A stretch of DNA of 64,000 bases from Psilocybe azurescens (taxonomy: Eukaryota > Basidiomycota > Agaricomycetes > Agaricales > Agrocybaceae), in NCBI GenBank assembly GCA_023853785.1, contig JAJIRX010000622.1:620001-684000 (forward strand), in the 5' to 3' direction. The position numbers were made by a program, and so were the translations under genes. The notes below the pieces were generated by a model. The model saw only the letters and a list, made by a program, of their open reading frames with translations. It was not told where the DNA came from and did no database searches. Of this stretch, positions 25,286 to 37,800 are shown piece by piece; position 1 is the first letter of the stretch; each line of letters opens with the position of its first letter.

Positions 25286-26564
25286 CTTTGGCCGTAAAAC
25301 TTGATTGTGCCGCGATATATCTTTATGATGACGACCAAATCTGGATGGTCGCCATTCTTTATAGCTCAAAAGGAGGCTACCGGCCCTCTTCATAGAGGCC
25401 TTTTGCAGTCTGCGAGTTTGTCACGTGGGATCGATCTTTGGCTCTGCGGTGGACGTTCTCTATATCTCTGCAACGATAAACCTCATTTTAATCATACGAC
25501 AAACCGATTATCTTTTCCAGGCATGCAAAATACGTCGAGCGGCTACTTTATCTCCGGGTTCTTGATCTGTGGTGTTTTTTGCTTGCAGTACCTGGATTCA
25601 TGAACCTATGGGAGCTAGTTCTCCGGTCTTGCTCGACTCTTGTTTCCTACCTTCCATCGTGGACCTACTAGCTATGCTGCTTGGAGTGTTCTTCTCAAGG
25701 AAAAGGCGCCAGAAAAAGTTAATGTATTCTCCAGAGAGATCAATGATCCCCGTTGGTGGTTTCTTCTTAAAGCGTCCTGACACCTCATTGCCTGGGACTA
25801 AGAACCAAGGAGTATGTATTTTGTGCTTCTTTACTCGTTGCCAGATGAGCCTCTAGATGCCGATATATCGATATCTCATCCACTGCAGATGCTCGCCATC
25901 TCTTCTGCAACATTTCCATCAAGACACCAAATTCTCGTTTGCCACTAGCAGCCTGCTAGAAAAGTGACCCAGTTGCCAAGTCAAAGAAGGAAGACAACAC
26001 AGGTTCCAGAAGGACAATTTGCTTATGAGTCGCTTAAACGAGTGGCTCAGAACCTCGCCAGAGTGCAATGTGTCTGTAAAACAACTACTTGAGTCGTCTT
26101 GCTAACGCCTTGTTCTGATGCTCAATGCAATTGTTGGCAGGTATTGGTCCCGAAGGACGTATCCCCTTCTGGAGATGCAACTCTCAATGCCAAGCGCCTA
26201 TCTCTCTTTAACTCGACGTCAAATCTTTCTGTTATCAGTACCCATTCACCTCCAAATCACTACCATTCTTGTCAAACCGATCCAGGGCTAATCAAATATA
26301 CTTTTTTTAGTCTTGCGAATGTATACGAAGTTGATACGAAATCGAAACTCGCATGGCTTCGGGGGTCGTATATATCTTCAGTGGCTCAGTTACACATTTC
26401 CAATCGGCCATAATAGTGCATTCTATTGTATATTTCAGGAATCAGGCTTACAACGATTTACACCTGTGCCACCCTGAGGCGCATTGTTGACCAGGAAAGT
26501 GTATAAAAACGTCTCATTTTGCTATCGAAATGCTACCCATTCCATCTCTACGACTCAGCTTGTC
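25286..26564. other. Gene-poor stretch upstream of K2
   Basis: Several short plus-strand ORFs (25301-25603, 25569-25856, 26099-26413) without recognised motifs. Part may be decayed sequence belonging to the MYND-like locus. No gene called. Confidence 0.4.
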
Positions 26565-29162
26565 ATGGAATTCTATAAGAATACAGCTTACAAGACCGAT
26601 TTAGCCTGGTTAACGGATGCACAGAATGATTCAGGCCTATGGGGATACTTGACAGACCATGAAGGAACCCGAGTGGCAAGCTTTGACAGGGAACAGAAAG
26701 TGTATACAGTCGGCAACGCTAGCTACCTTGATGTTGTACTCAGCGGGTCATTCATTGGTATGTGCACTTGTCATTACAAATGAGTCATCCACTTAACGGA
26801 GAAATTGCAGCAGATGCTTTTTGTACAATTACTTGGGGTGGTAATGAAGTGGTTAATTTTTGTTTTTCGGACGACACATTTTCTGCAAAAATCTGGGTGA
26901 GCATCTTCCAAATATTCCTTTGCCGATCTATCTGAGAATAGCTACTTATTCACAGATAAACAATTCACCCATCGATGGAGATGTGTTCCTTCGTCATGGT
27001 GATACAATCCATTTTAGAGTGTTCGATAGAGAGCATAGTACGTATCAAGTAGTGAGAACAACCAAAATGTGAATCTGATACAGGCACTGTGATCAGGTTA
27101 TACATATCATCACACAGCCAATTTAACGCTCGAGCGGGCACTTTACCTGTGCTACGATATTCGTCGCAAACTAGGTTGTGGCGCCTTTGGAGTGGTCCGG
27201 CTTGTGGTTCCCAAAGATACAACTCGGAAGAACATGGCGGCTAAGAGTGTGGATTTTTCCCATCGACCAAATAACCACGCATCATACGAAGTTTCCAATA
27301 TGCTGCTTCTGAAGAATTTAAATCACAAGAACACCTGTAACATGGAAGAGTTTTTGTCCAGGCCCGTACCAAAATTATCGGTTTGTGAAATTACCACAGC
27401 TGCTTGTATTATATGGTCTGACTTCAGTAGACATCGTTATGCCACTGATGAAGGATGGAAATTTGATGGATTATCTGCGCCAGAAGGAGAAGGAGACTCA
27501 GCTCGACCCTGGATGCGCAATTTGTGGGTTTTGTTTTCTATGTGGTTCGACTGTGCTTAGGCTTTATTTTTCCGCAAAACAGCTGAGAGTGAGACAAAAT
27601 GCATTACGTTCCAGATATGCGATGCGATGAAGGTGTGTTTGAGCTTTTAAACCATGTCCACACCCGCTAGCCATCTTAATTCTTGTCCAGTTTATCCACT
27701 CGTGCAATTTAATCCATTACGATCTTAAGCCAGAGGTGCATGAGCTACTATCTTTCACCATGTTTGTCAAACTAACAAAGTAAAGAACATTCTTGTTTCC
27801 TCCAAAAACCCGCTTGTGGTAAAAGTCACGGATTTTGGTATCGCTCGTATGGTAAAGCCCGGTGTCACCTCGCGGTACTCTGTGAGTCATGTATCCAACA
27901 GAGAGTAGACTATTTTTAATGAATTATTGAAAATCAGGGCAAGCACGGAACTGTTGGCTACATGGCGCCAGAGGTATTTCAGTGCAAGCCGCACAACAAC
28001 CTCGTTGATAGTTGGAGTGTTGGAGTCATAGTTTATCAGATGTAAGCATCTCAATATTTTCCATTCCAAAATGATTCTAACGAAGTCTTCAGGCTAACAA
28101 ATAACACAAAACCTCATTTTTCAGACCAATGGAAACTCCAATCGACCCCTCTCGAAAATCAAGTAATCCAGAAACGTATAAGTAAACATGGTGCGTTGTT
28201 GACAACTTAGTAAGGGGGAGTGTATATTAAAGTGTCCCAATCCAGCGAGAGAGTTCACCGAGAACCTTCTCATAGTCGATTGGACAACAGAACGTTTATC
28301 GCTGACGGAGGCATTCAAACACTCCTGGCTAAACATTGCAACATGCTCTGCAATGGAGCCTTTCGAACTGGAACAATCTCATAGATCGACACACAGGCAG
28401 ACCCGCCACGAGCTTGCTACCATTTCGGAAATTGAGGTGAATGAAGATATGACTGGACATGTTCTAGTGGAGTCGACTCGTCAATCACATTGCACTCTGA
28501 TGCCTGGCTCTGGCTATAACGTAGATCCTTGCGTACCCTGTCCTCGGATTGCCCGGACCCCCTCTCCTGCTCGGGAACTCGATCATAGTCAAATGGCATC
28601 AACGTGCCAAACCTGGAAATATGAAAATCGTTTAGATGAGTGGTATGCAGCCAAGGCTGACGCCCAACGTCCTTCTAATCCCCTGGTATTGCCTTCGGCA
28701 AGAGAAATTCTTAGTGACGAGTGGCAACAGATCCTTAACTCAGTCACTCTACAACGAACTTCTCCTTTGGCTTTGCAATTCCCTAGTGATAATTCCGCAC
28801 TTAATGATGCTCCAAACCATTTCCAAACTCGTACATTTACTGGGCCACCTAGTAGTCTTTACCTGGATGCAGAAGCTCGCCATTTCTGGCATGTCGAGTC
28901 CAACGATTGCGTGCTGGCTCTTGTCTATCCCCTAGCAGATGTGCCTACCGAACCCCTCAACGACCATCTCGAATTGCCTACTGCTGGAACAGCAAGCGCC
29001 TCGGTAATGCTGTCCTCGCTTGCGGCAAAGTGCTTCGTTGTTCATGTCCATCCCACGTTGACGACTACACACCGTCGAAAACGCACAATTAGGCAAGCCC
29101 GCGAAGGTGCAATGCCATATTACCGCGCAGAAATTCAGTCAACTACTGTCACGGGAATTTGA
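26565..29162 (+). CDS. FHA-domain Ser/Thr protein kinase K2 (Chk2/Rad53-like)
   Basis: Starts at ATG 26565 (MEFYKNTAYKTDLAWL), aligned with the K1 start, and ends at TGA 29162. FHA-like exons: WGYLTDHEGTRVASFD, YTVGNASY, DAFCTITWGG, RHGDTIHFRVF. Kinase exons: loop GCGAFGVV, lysine in MAAKSV, DIVMPLMKDGNLMDYL, HYDLKPE then NILVSSKNP, DFGIARMVKPG, GYMAPEVFQC and DSWSVGVIV. All catalytic residues are present, with HYD instead of HRD. The tail has ARTPSPAREL and RLDEWY, as in K1. The FHA domain lacks the usual Gly-Arg and Ser-x-x-His, so phosphopeptide binding is doubtful. The A run at 27371-27374 is one base short for the splice phase conserved in K1. K2 converges on orphan gene A with only ~150 bp between them. 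Confidence 0.82.
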
Positions 29163-29311
29163 TTTCTACTATCAAGTGGACTTTGTAATACTGATAGGAT
29201 AATCGCACTTACCTTTCCATTAATATTACATTAGTATTTGACTTGTACCTAATCATTCGCATGATACCAAATCAAAAGTTCATCTCGAAACAATACAACT
29301 TCGTTCCAATA

Positions 29312-31505
29312 CTACTCGAAATACTTCCATTCCTGGTCGTCAAAGGTGTAGACATAGCGATCCGACAGAAACATATCCTTAATACGTGCATCTACGTCGC
29401 AATCAACCCAGTCAGGCATCGTACGTGCTTCATCCATATACATGTCGAAGCCTATTTCTCTCCAGAAATTCTCCCCTGGCCCTGCTCTGTAACATGTTAT
29501 TGTCCTGGTTTGCTTATCTAAATGTCCAGGACGGTATAATTTCTTATCATCACCGAACATAGAATATTTGCTGTTTGCTCGGTAATGACCTAAGGAATCG
29601 GGCCAGATGGGTGGCCAGCATCGAAGAAGTGTCGATATGTCGTGGTGATCTTTCTCCGAGTTGTCTGTACTCAGACCACTGTCGGAGAAGGGCCCATCTC
29701 TGATGGCTTCATTCATAGGATAGACAAGAAATTTCAAGGCACTGAGATTCATCTTGTGACTTCTTCTCTTCCTGAGACATATATACCGTTGGTTTGTATC
29801 CAGACCCGAGTCAGAGGGAGAAAATGAGCTGTCAGTACCCCTCCATGGCGAGTCTGATGCGTCATCTGAGTATTCCAGCAGGTCGTCGCCAGTAAGATCT
29901 TGTTCCGCCACACTGGAAAGGGAATAGCTGCTGTCGGTACTGCACGCTTGGCTACTTGGATGATTGTCCCAAGCCAAAGCGTTCCGCCATAACGTTGTGT
30001 TGACGGTGTTGGTAACCTCTTGTGGGCTGGTGCTGTTGCTGTCATCGAGCCATAGCCTCCGTTTCTTCGGAAAGCGCATGGTGGAAATATCATAGAGAAT
30101 TCCTTGAGTGCAAAATCCATCGGGTACTTTGTCCTGACCGCCGTCGAAGATATCACGCCGTCGCTTTAGGCTGAGTTGCTCAGGTTCGGCTCCCGTTTGT
30201 GAAGTATGAACAATGATAGGGCTATCACCAATGATATCGGCCATGAGTCCGCTGATTCGGGAATGGAATGATGCCTCTTGCGCGAGTTGGGCTTGAAATC
30301 GGATCAGATCGGCGCAGGCCAGTGCACGCGTAGTTCCTTGGGATTCCACTATTCTCTGTCGAAGACGCGTGAGGGTCTCTAGAGTGTTTATGGTACCGGG
30401 TGGACTATTGGAAGACATGGGAGAAATGCAAGATTCAGTCATTTGCTGTTCGTCATTTAGAGCTAAGGACGTCGACAGTAATTTGTCATGACTGTCGGCG
30501 TAGATGTCAAGCCGTTGCTTTAGGCTGTGTCGCTTAGGTTCCGTTGTTTGCGAGGTATGACGAGTGATAGGGTTGCCCGGGAAGATATTATGCGTGGAAG
30601 GAAGCACTGTATCGAATTCAGGACGTGCAGGTCGCGTGCCTAGCTGGTTAATGGATGGACTTGGAACACGAGAACTCTCAACATATTCACTGAAAACTGA
30701 ATGAAGACAGGAGTCATATAATAAAGTTAAGAACAAACCTTGGTGCATCGCTGACTATTTTTGAGAATCCCACAGGAACGAGCTCTTCGATGTTTCATTT
30801 CGATGAGCAGCCACCCTTCGAATGGTATCGGCCATTAGCCCGATGACTCGGGAATGGTATAATATCTCTTTCGCAAGTTCTGTCTGGAATTCGAATACAT
30901 CGGCCGCTGTTGCACGCACAGTTCGTCGCGATTCCACTATTTCTTGTCTAAGACGTTTGACGGTCTCTTCTGAAGCGTTTACGGTGCCATGAAGACCGTT
31001 GGAAGACATGGAAACAAGACAGGGTTCCGTCGGCTGAGGTCCGTCATTTAAAACAGGCGCAATATGTTGATGCAGAGAATTACTAGACACGACATAGCTA
31101 GATGCCTCGTTTGAAGGTTCCGCAGCCAGGATGTCAACGAGGTCCATGACGTCGTTGTAGATGATAAGTCCGTTGGAGGTGGAGAATTTTGAGTGACCAG
31201 GAATGTCCAGAGCCGGGATCCATTCATTTTCGGTACATAAAATAGCACATATTGCGTCAGAGGTCAGGGTATTGGCATCTACAAGATTGTATTGCTAGAA
31301 TCGTTATACATTATCAAGTAAGATGCTGTGTGGTATAAAGAGACAGTCTATAACTTGGACCACTCACTATAGCATAGTGAAGCTGAATCTCATATGGAAG
31401 CCTCCTAAACGTATCTCGACGAATGGAATCAATGGTAGGTGCTATCGTGGCGGGCAACAGGAGAGGCGGTTGACGGAAAGATTGCTTCGTGCTCAGACTG
31501 TTCAT
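29312..31505 (-). CDS. Uncharacterised protein A, partner of kinase K2, ~678 aa with two internal repeats
   Basis: Exons on the minus strand: 31505-31368, 31294-30774, 30689-29312, all in phase (679 codons with stop). Starts MNSLSTKQSFRQPPLLLP; RRLPYEIQLHYA near residue 36 is F-box-like but too weak to call. Residues ~128-296 and from ~297 are two diverged copies of a ~169-residue unit containing RLRQ.IVES, FQ..LA.E, GLMAD.I, TSQT and SLK.R.DI. The C-terminal half is acidic and Ser-rich and ends in DDQEWKYFE. Intron 2 removes an in-frame TAG (30755-30757) that is equally present in copy B. No signal peptide or membrane helix. Function unknown; a link to the neighbouring kinase is inferred only from repeated pairing. 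Confidence 0.7.
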
Positions 31506-31749
31506 TTCTGCAATCTCGATATTCCCGTATGTCACTTGCAGTGTCCGTTATATAATGGTATAGGACACTAGGCAGACGTTAGAAAGTATGTCGATGTAGT
31601 GGAAGGAGAAAAGCATTACTAATGTGCACTGTGATGGTATTGAACAGCCATATCAAGAACAATTGGCATCCTTATGTTTTACTGACCGACCCCTAAACAA
31701 TCATTTTTGAGCGGCAAACGCCGACGCAACCTTTAGGCTGAGACTGCCA

Positions 31750-32560
31750 GAAGACTTGCATACAAACACTCGTGGTTCAAACCAAGTTCGAACAATATGG
31801 TACGCTGTTAATTCATGGAGTAAGACTATATAATGAAAGTAGCCCCGTTCAGCGAAGGAATTTTCCTGAGAACTGTCTCAAAAACGATTGGGAGACAGAG
31901 CGCTCATCGCTAACGGAAGCATTCAAACGCTACAGGAAAAATATGAAAGCATGGGAGAAATTTCACCCTTCAGCAACTTGGCACTGTTTACGAAGAGATG
32001 GACGAGGATGTGGCAAATGTCGAAATATCAAAGTACCTTGTATAAATGCTCAACATTCCTCCGGCCCCCTATCTCTTTCTGCTCTTTGTGACGAATTGCA
32101 ACTGGACTCAATTATGCCATGTAAGACAGCCTCTTTGGCTTTGTAATGGCCCCTCCTCTACTGGGTCACTTAATGTTCTTCACCTGAATGCAGAAGCTCG
32201 GAGCCACTTCTCACACGGCGGTCTTGATCATGACTGTCAACGCTTTGAGGATAATGCCAAGACCAGACATAGCATACTGGCTCTTGTTGGTCTTTTGGCC
32301 GCTGCGCGTATTACTGAACTCCTTAATATTAGTATCCATCTGCGTTGGCTACCCCTGAAATGACGTATACCTTAAAAATACGGGCCTCACTTGCAGCACA
32401 GAGCTCTCACATTCGAGACCATCCGCAGTACCTTAGGGACCACACCAGTTACAATCGTCGAAAAAGCAAGCTCGCGAAAGCGCAATGCCATATTTTACCG
32501 CAATGAGAAACTCAGTCAAATATCCTCACAGGATCTTTCCTTTCCATTAATATTCTATTG
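31750..32560 (+). pseudogene. Remnant of a third FHA kinase (C-terminal part)
   Basis: Plus-strand stretch matching the end of K2 in order. NFPENCLKNDWETERSSLTEAF near 31861-31930 corresponds to FTENLLIVDWTTERLSLTEAF of K2. Further on, the DNA encoding LYLDAEARHFW of K2 has a counterpart near 32180-32210. Frames shift and stops intervene, and no kinase catalytic motif is left. It precedes orphan B just as K2 precedes orphan A, so it marks the kinase half of a duplicated module that has decayed. Confidence 0.65.
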
Positions 32561-32641
32561 ATATTTGACATGTTCTAAGCATTCGTATCACTAATATCAA
32601 ATAAAAAGTTCATCTCGGAACAATACAACTTCGTTTCAATA

Positions 32642-34384
32642 CTACTCGAAATACTTCCATTCCTGGTCATCAAAGGTGTAGACATAGCGGTCCGACAAAA
32701 ACATATCCTTAATACGTGCATCTACGTCGCAATTAACCCAGTCTGGCATCGTACGTGCTTCTTCTATATAGCTGTCGAAGCCCATTTCTCTCCAGAAATT
32801 CTCCCCTGGCCCTGCTCTGTAATATGTTATTGTCCTGGTTTGCTTATCTAAATGTCCAGGGCGGTATAGGTCCTCATCATCGCCGATCATAGAGTATTTA
32901 CTGTTTGCTCGGTAATGACCTAGGGAATCGGGCCAGATGGGTGGCCATCTTCGAAGAAGTGTCGATATGTCGTGGTGGTCTTTCTCCGAGTTGTCTGTAC
33001 TCAGACCGCTGTCGAAGGGCCCACCAATGGCCTCGTCCATCGGATAAATTGGAAAGGTCAAGGAAGTGAGATTCCTCTTGTGGCTCCTTCTTTTCCTGAT
33101 ATATAACCGTAGCTGATCAGTATCCATTCCCGAGTCGAAGGGAGAAAACGAGCTGTTAGTATCCCTCCATGGCGAATCCGACGCGTCATCCGAGTACTCC
33201 AGCAGATCATCACCCGTTAGGTCTTGTTCGACCACGCTGGAAAGAGAGTAGTTGCTTTCGGTATCACATGACTCTCGGTCACTGGGATAATTGCGCCATA
33301 ATGTTGTGTTGACGGTGTTGGTAGCCTCTTGTGGGCTGGTGCTCTGGTTGTCATCGAGCCACAGCCTCCGTTTCTTCGGAAGGTGCACGACGAAAGTATC
33401 ATAGAAAATTCCTTGAGTGCGAAATCCATCGGGTACCTTGTCCTGACTGTTGTCGAAGACATCACGATCTCGCTTTAGGCTGAGTCGTTCGGGCTCGGCT
33501 GCCGTTTTCGAAGTATGGATAGTGATAGAGCTATCATCAATGGTATCGGCCATGAGTCCGCTGACTCGGGTATGGTATGATGCCTCTTGCGCGAGTTGGG
33601 CTTGAGTTTGGGCCAAATCGGCGCATGTTGCACGCACAGTTCGTTGGGATTCCACTATTCTCTGCCGAAGACGCTTAAGGATCACTTCAAGAGCGTTTAT
33701 GGTGCCGTGTGAACCATTGGAGGATATGGGAGAAATACAAGATTCCGTCATTTGCTGTTCGTCATTTAAAGCTAAGGGTGTCGACAGTAATTTGTCATGG
33801 CTGTCGGCGTAGATGTCAAGCCGTTGCTCTTGGCTGCGTTGCTCAGTTTCTGTTGTTGGCGAAGTATGGTGAGTGATAGGGTTACCCGGGAGGATGTTAT
33901 GCGTGGAAGGAAGCACTGTATCGAATTCAGGACGTGCAGATCGCGTGCCTAGCTGGTTAATGGATGGACTTGGAACACGAGAACTCTCAACATATTCACT
34001 GAAAACTGAATGAAGACAGGAGTCATATAATAAAGTTAAGAACAAACCTTGGTGCATCGCTGACTATTTTTGAGAATCCCACAGGAACGAGCTCTTCGAC
34101 GTTTCATTGCGATGAGCAGCCACCCTTTGAATGGTATCGGCCATTAGCCTGATGACTTGGGAATGGTATGATATCTCTTTCGCGAGTTCTGTCTGGAATT
34201 CGAACACATCGGTCGCTGTTGCACGCACAGTTCGTCGCGATTCCACTATTCTCAGTCGAAGACATTTGAGGGTCTCTTCTAGGGCGTTTACAGTGTCATG
34301 AGGACCTTCAGAAGATAAGGGAGTAATGTAAGATTCGGAAGTTTTCTGTTCGTTATCTAAAGCCAGGATGTCGACGATATCCAT
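32642..34384 (-). CDS. Uncharacterised protein B, paralogue of A (N-terminally shortened)
   Basis: Exons 34384-34083 and 33998-32642, in phase, giving ~552 aa from ATG 34384 (MDIVDILALDNEQ), which aligns with residue 96 of A. Open sequence continues upstream to 34501 without an ATG, and no equivalent of A's first exon was found up to VPS39. B is therefore either 5' truncated or starts internally. The repeats, the acidic middle (DLTGDDLLEYSDDASDSPWR) and the C-terminal WKYFE are conserved with A. A block of over 130 nt spanning the intron (about 33940-34100) is identical in A and B, pointing to recent duplication or conversion. Function unknown. Confidence 0.65.
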
Positions 34385-34501
34385 GACGTCCTTGTAGATG
34401 GTAAGTCCGTTGGAGGTAGGGAATGAGCCAAAATACCCAGAGAGGATACAATATTTGAGTCGTGCAGATTGAACATGCAGGTTATTGAGCGAGGTACACA
34501 A

Positions 34502-34826
34502 TACAGTGACCTATCAGAATTCAAACTAGCTTAGTAGCACGAAAGGATGGGAAAAGAAGAGGCAATTTAGTACTGACAAGGGCTTTGAGCACAATTGAGA
34601 GGTTAGGAACAAGGACAACCTTAAAGGAGGCCTTAGGGGCCAAGAGTAGTGGGTCACGAGGTAAAGGATTTGCCAAGCAGTACCATACACAAACTGAGCC
34701 GGATGCGGTATCGCGAGGTCATTGTACGGTACACTGTATACCTCATTGCTTGCCCATTATTGCAGTTCTCCTGGTTTACTCGAGCATGAAAAGCCGACTG
34801 GATTGAATAATTGAAAGAGAGCTACT
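34502..34826. other. Short intergenic between B and VPS39
   Basis: Divergent 5' flanks. A minus-strand open reading of ~50 residues has no recognised motif; nothing else seen. Confidence 0.4.
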
Positions 34827-37800
34827 ATGCCACCCTTTACCGTCCCAGAAATTGTGGTCTCCGGCCTGAAAGAAAAGTTCGATTCTTTAACTGTGCAAGG
34901 CAAGATCGGTCGTCGCCTGCTCCTATTAATATCGATGATAACGCGACATTTGCAGCGGATAGACTGTATTTAGGAAGCTCGACAGGGAATCTTCATGTAT
35001 ACGGTCTTAGTATGTGTACTCGCTCGTACCTTGAGGCTCGCAATTGATGTCAGCCAATAGATGAAGCAGCCAATACGATCGAGCCAGTGGAAGTGAAGAA
35101 AGGATTGGTGAGGAGGTCAATTGAACAGTTGGGATTTATCAAAGATGTGAACTCCCTCATAGTTCTATCCGGTACGAAGGTTGTTACATGTTATTCAATC
35201 TTCTGATACATTCGCAGAAATGACCGTTACTTTATGCCCATTGCCTACGTTCTCGCCACCCACACCTTTGCTCAAGGCCAAAGCTGCCTTTTCATTTGCG
35301 GTACACTCCACCATTGAGAGTGTACAAGTCCCGACAAGTCCCAGAGCTTCCGAAGAACCAGAATTTAAGCGGACTCAACCTATTCCGACTCTCATCACCC
35401 AGTTGCTTGTAGGATGCAGGCGAAAGGCCGTTCTGTATACCTGGAAAGATGGAGAAGCACAAGAAATTAAGGTGCGTTGACAAAAGGATTTTACATGTTC
35501 ATATGGCTTAACAATGCCTTAGGAAGCCCCCTTGCCCCACTCTGCCCGCACTATTGTCTTTCTCGATAGAGACACGGCATGCTTCGCATATTCACCCACA
35601 GAATTTGCCATTTTCTCGATACCGACAATGACAGCAGTTGAAATTACTACACCGCTACCTATAACGTCTTCTGGGACAGCCATGGGTGCTCTAACAGGTC
35701 TTACAGGCTACATGACATTGGGTCTAGGGGCAAAGGCGAAACCTGCGCTCGTTCCGACTCAACCTTCCGAAGTGCTTATTGCAAAGGATGGTATGCGATC
35801 AGACTTTTAACTTGTTATACAATCTGATGTTTTCCAGGTCAGGGTATCTTTGTTGGATCTGATGGAAAACCTTCTCGAACTACGACAATCGAATGGCCGG
35901 TCCCTCCAGAAGAAATCGGTGAGTAGCTTGGATTATTGGTGGGTATTACTGATGTACTTGGAAGCATTCGTCAAACCCTACCTATTCTCCGTATTTCCCG
36001 CCGGCACACTACCAACGCAGGCCCAACAGGCTGAATTACCTTCCACAACGGCCCAAATCCAAACTACGTTCAATACCACATCTGTAGTTCAGATACGGTC
36101 CTCACTGTCCCTGCATGTTTCTCAGATTCTACCTTTCCCGTTCAACGCTTCAGAAGCCACCGCAGCACAGAATGCTAGTATCAGAATGATGACGCCTTCG
36201 GCATCTGCGAAATCGCCCCTATACGTCATGACGACACCAATCGACAAAGCAGCCGCTGCGAATGAAGGAAGCTCTATATGGCGGTTTAGTATCAGACCTT
36301 GGGCAGAACAAATTGATGAGTTGGTGCTTGATGGAAAATACTCGGATGCTCTTGCACTTTTGGATACGCTGGATGAATCTTCGCTTTCGGACAAGGTGAA
36401 ATACACAAAACATTTTGCAACAGAAAATCTGACAGAGATTGGACAGGAGCAACGCAGGATACGAATTCGCGCGCTCAACGCCGTCTCACAGTTCCGCGCA
36501 GCCAACTTTGACGCAGCCATCGACACATTCATTGAGCTCGACTTCAACCCCGCGAAAGTCGTTGCTCTTTACCCAGAGGTGGTTGCAGGCCGTCTATCAG
36601 TGCCTCAGGAGGGGTGGATCTCCCTCTACGGTGGGCCGTCCGCCAAATCTAATACCGGTGCCGACGATAACGACGACCATGCGCCTTCGGAAGGATCGCA
36701 TGAAAGCGAGAAAGACAATGCTTCTGTACATACAGGCCACGAGAGGACGGCAGTTGAAATTTTTGATAGTATGGTGCCTGCAGGCGGATCAGTTGGTGGA
36801 AGGCTGCGGACTGGGCTGGGCATGTTCCTGCCGGGAGTTCACAAGGATGATGATACTGCATCTATATCATCCAGGAAGAAACCGACAGCGGCAGCAACGA
36901 CAACAGCCACGGCGGCAGCGACATCAGCCGGTGCGTAGATATTGTAACCTCGGATATTTTCTGTGTTTGCGTATTGATCATATTTTGGGTATCGTTAGAT
37001 GACGTGCATCGTGCAGTGGAAACCCTGCTCCGATATCTAGGCGACCGACGGCCTAAAATCCGGGCAGCGTTGGAAGCTGTGGGCATCACGCCGGAGAGCC
37101 AGTCGCATGCCGCCTCTCCGCTCTCGGAGGCGTCGCTCGACGACCTCTTCGCGCTGCCTAACGCGCCCCTGTCGGCGCTGACGCCGGAGCAGCTGTTGCG
37201 ATTCGCGCAGATCGTGGACACGGCACTGTACAAGTCGTTCTTGATCAATAGGCCGATTTTGCTGGGGTCGCTGTGCCGTATCGCCAATTGGTGTGAGGTG
37301 TCTGAGGTCGAGGAAGATTTGAGGGCGCGGAAGGTTTGTCTGTCTTTTTTCTTTCTTTCTTTCGTTTTGTTGGATTGAAAATCGACATTCTTTCATGGCT
37401 AATACTGAAATATCTTTAGAAATATGCCGAACTGAGGGATCTCTACAACGGGAAGCGGATGCACTCGAAGGCCTTGGATCTCCTGAAAGAGTGAAGCATT
37501 TGTCGTATGATTTGAGAAATTACATGCTAAAGGTACATTCAGGTTAAGCGCAAACATTGACGATATGGAGGACAAGTTGGGGCCTTCGATACAATACCTA
37601 CAGAAGTTGGGGCCAGAATATATTGATCAGGTCTTCACATATTCGCGGTGGATATTCGATCTCGACAGTGAAATGGCTTTCCAGGTATGTGCTTTATTGT
37701 CCATCAACTCTTACTTTATTGTCGGTAATGTCATCCCGGTCTCTGACAGATCTTCACCTCGGAAGATGTCGATCTTCCCAGAAAGGACGTCGCTGACTAT

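Noticed and set aside
29243..29521. Plus-strand ORF after K2
   Set aside because: Antisense to the conserved C-terminal exon of orphan A, and reproduced opposite B only because A and B are similar.
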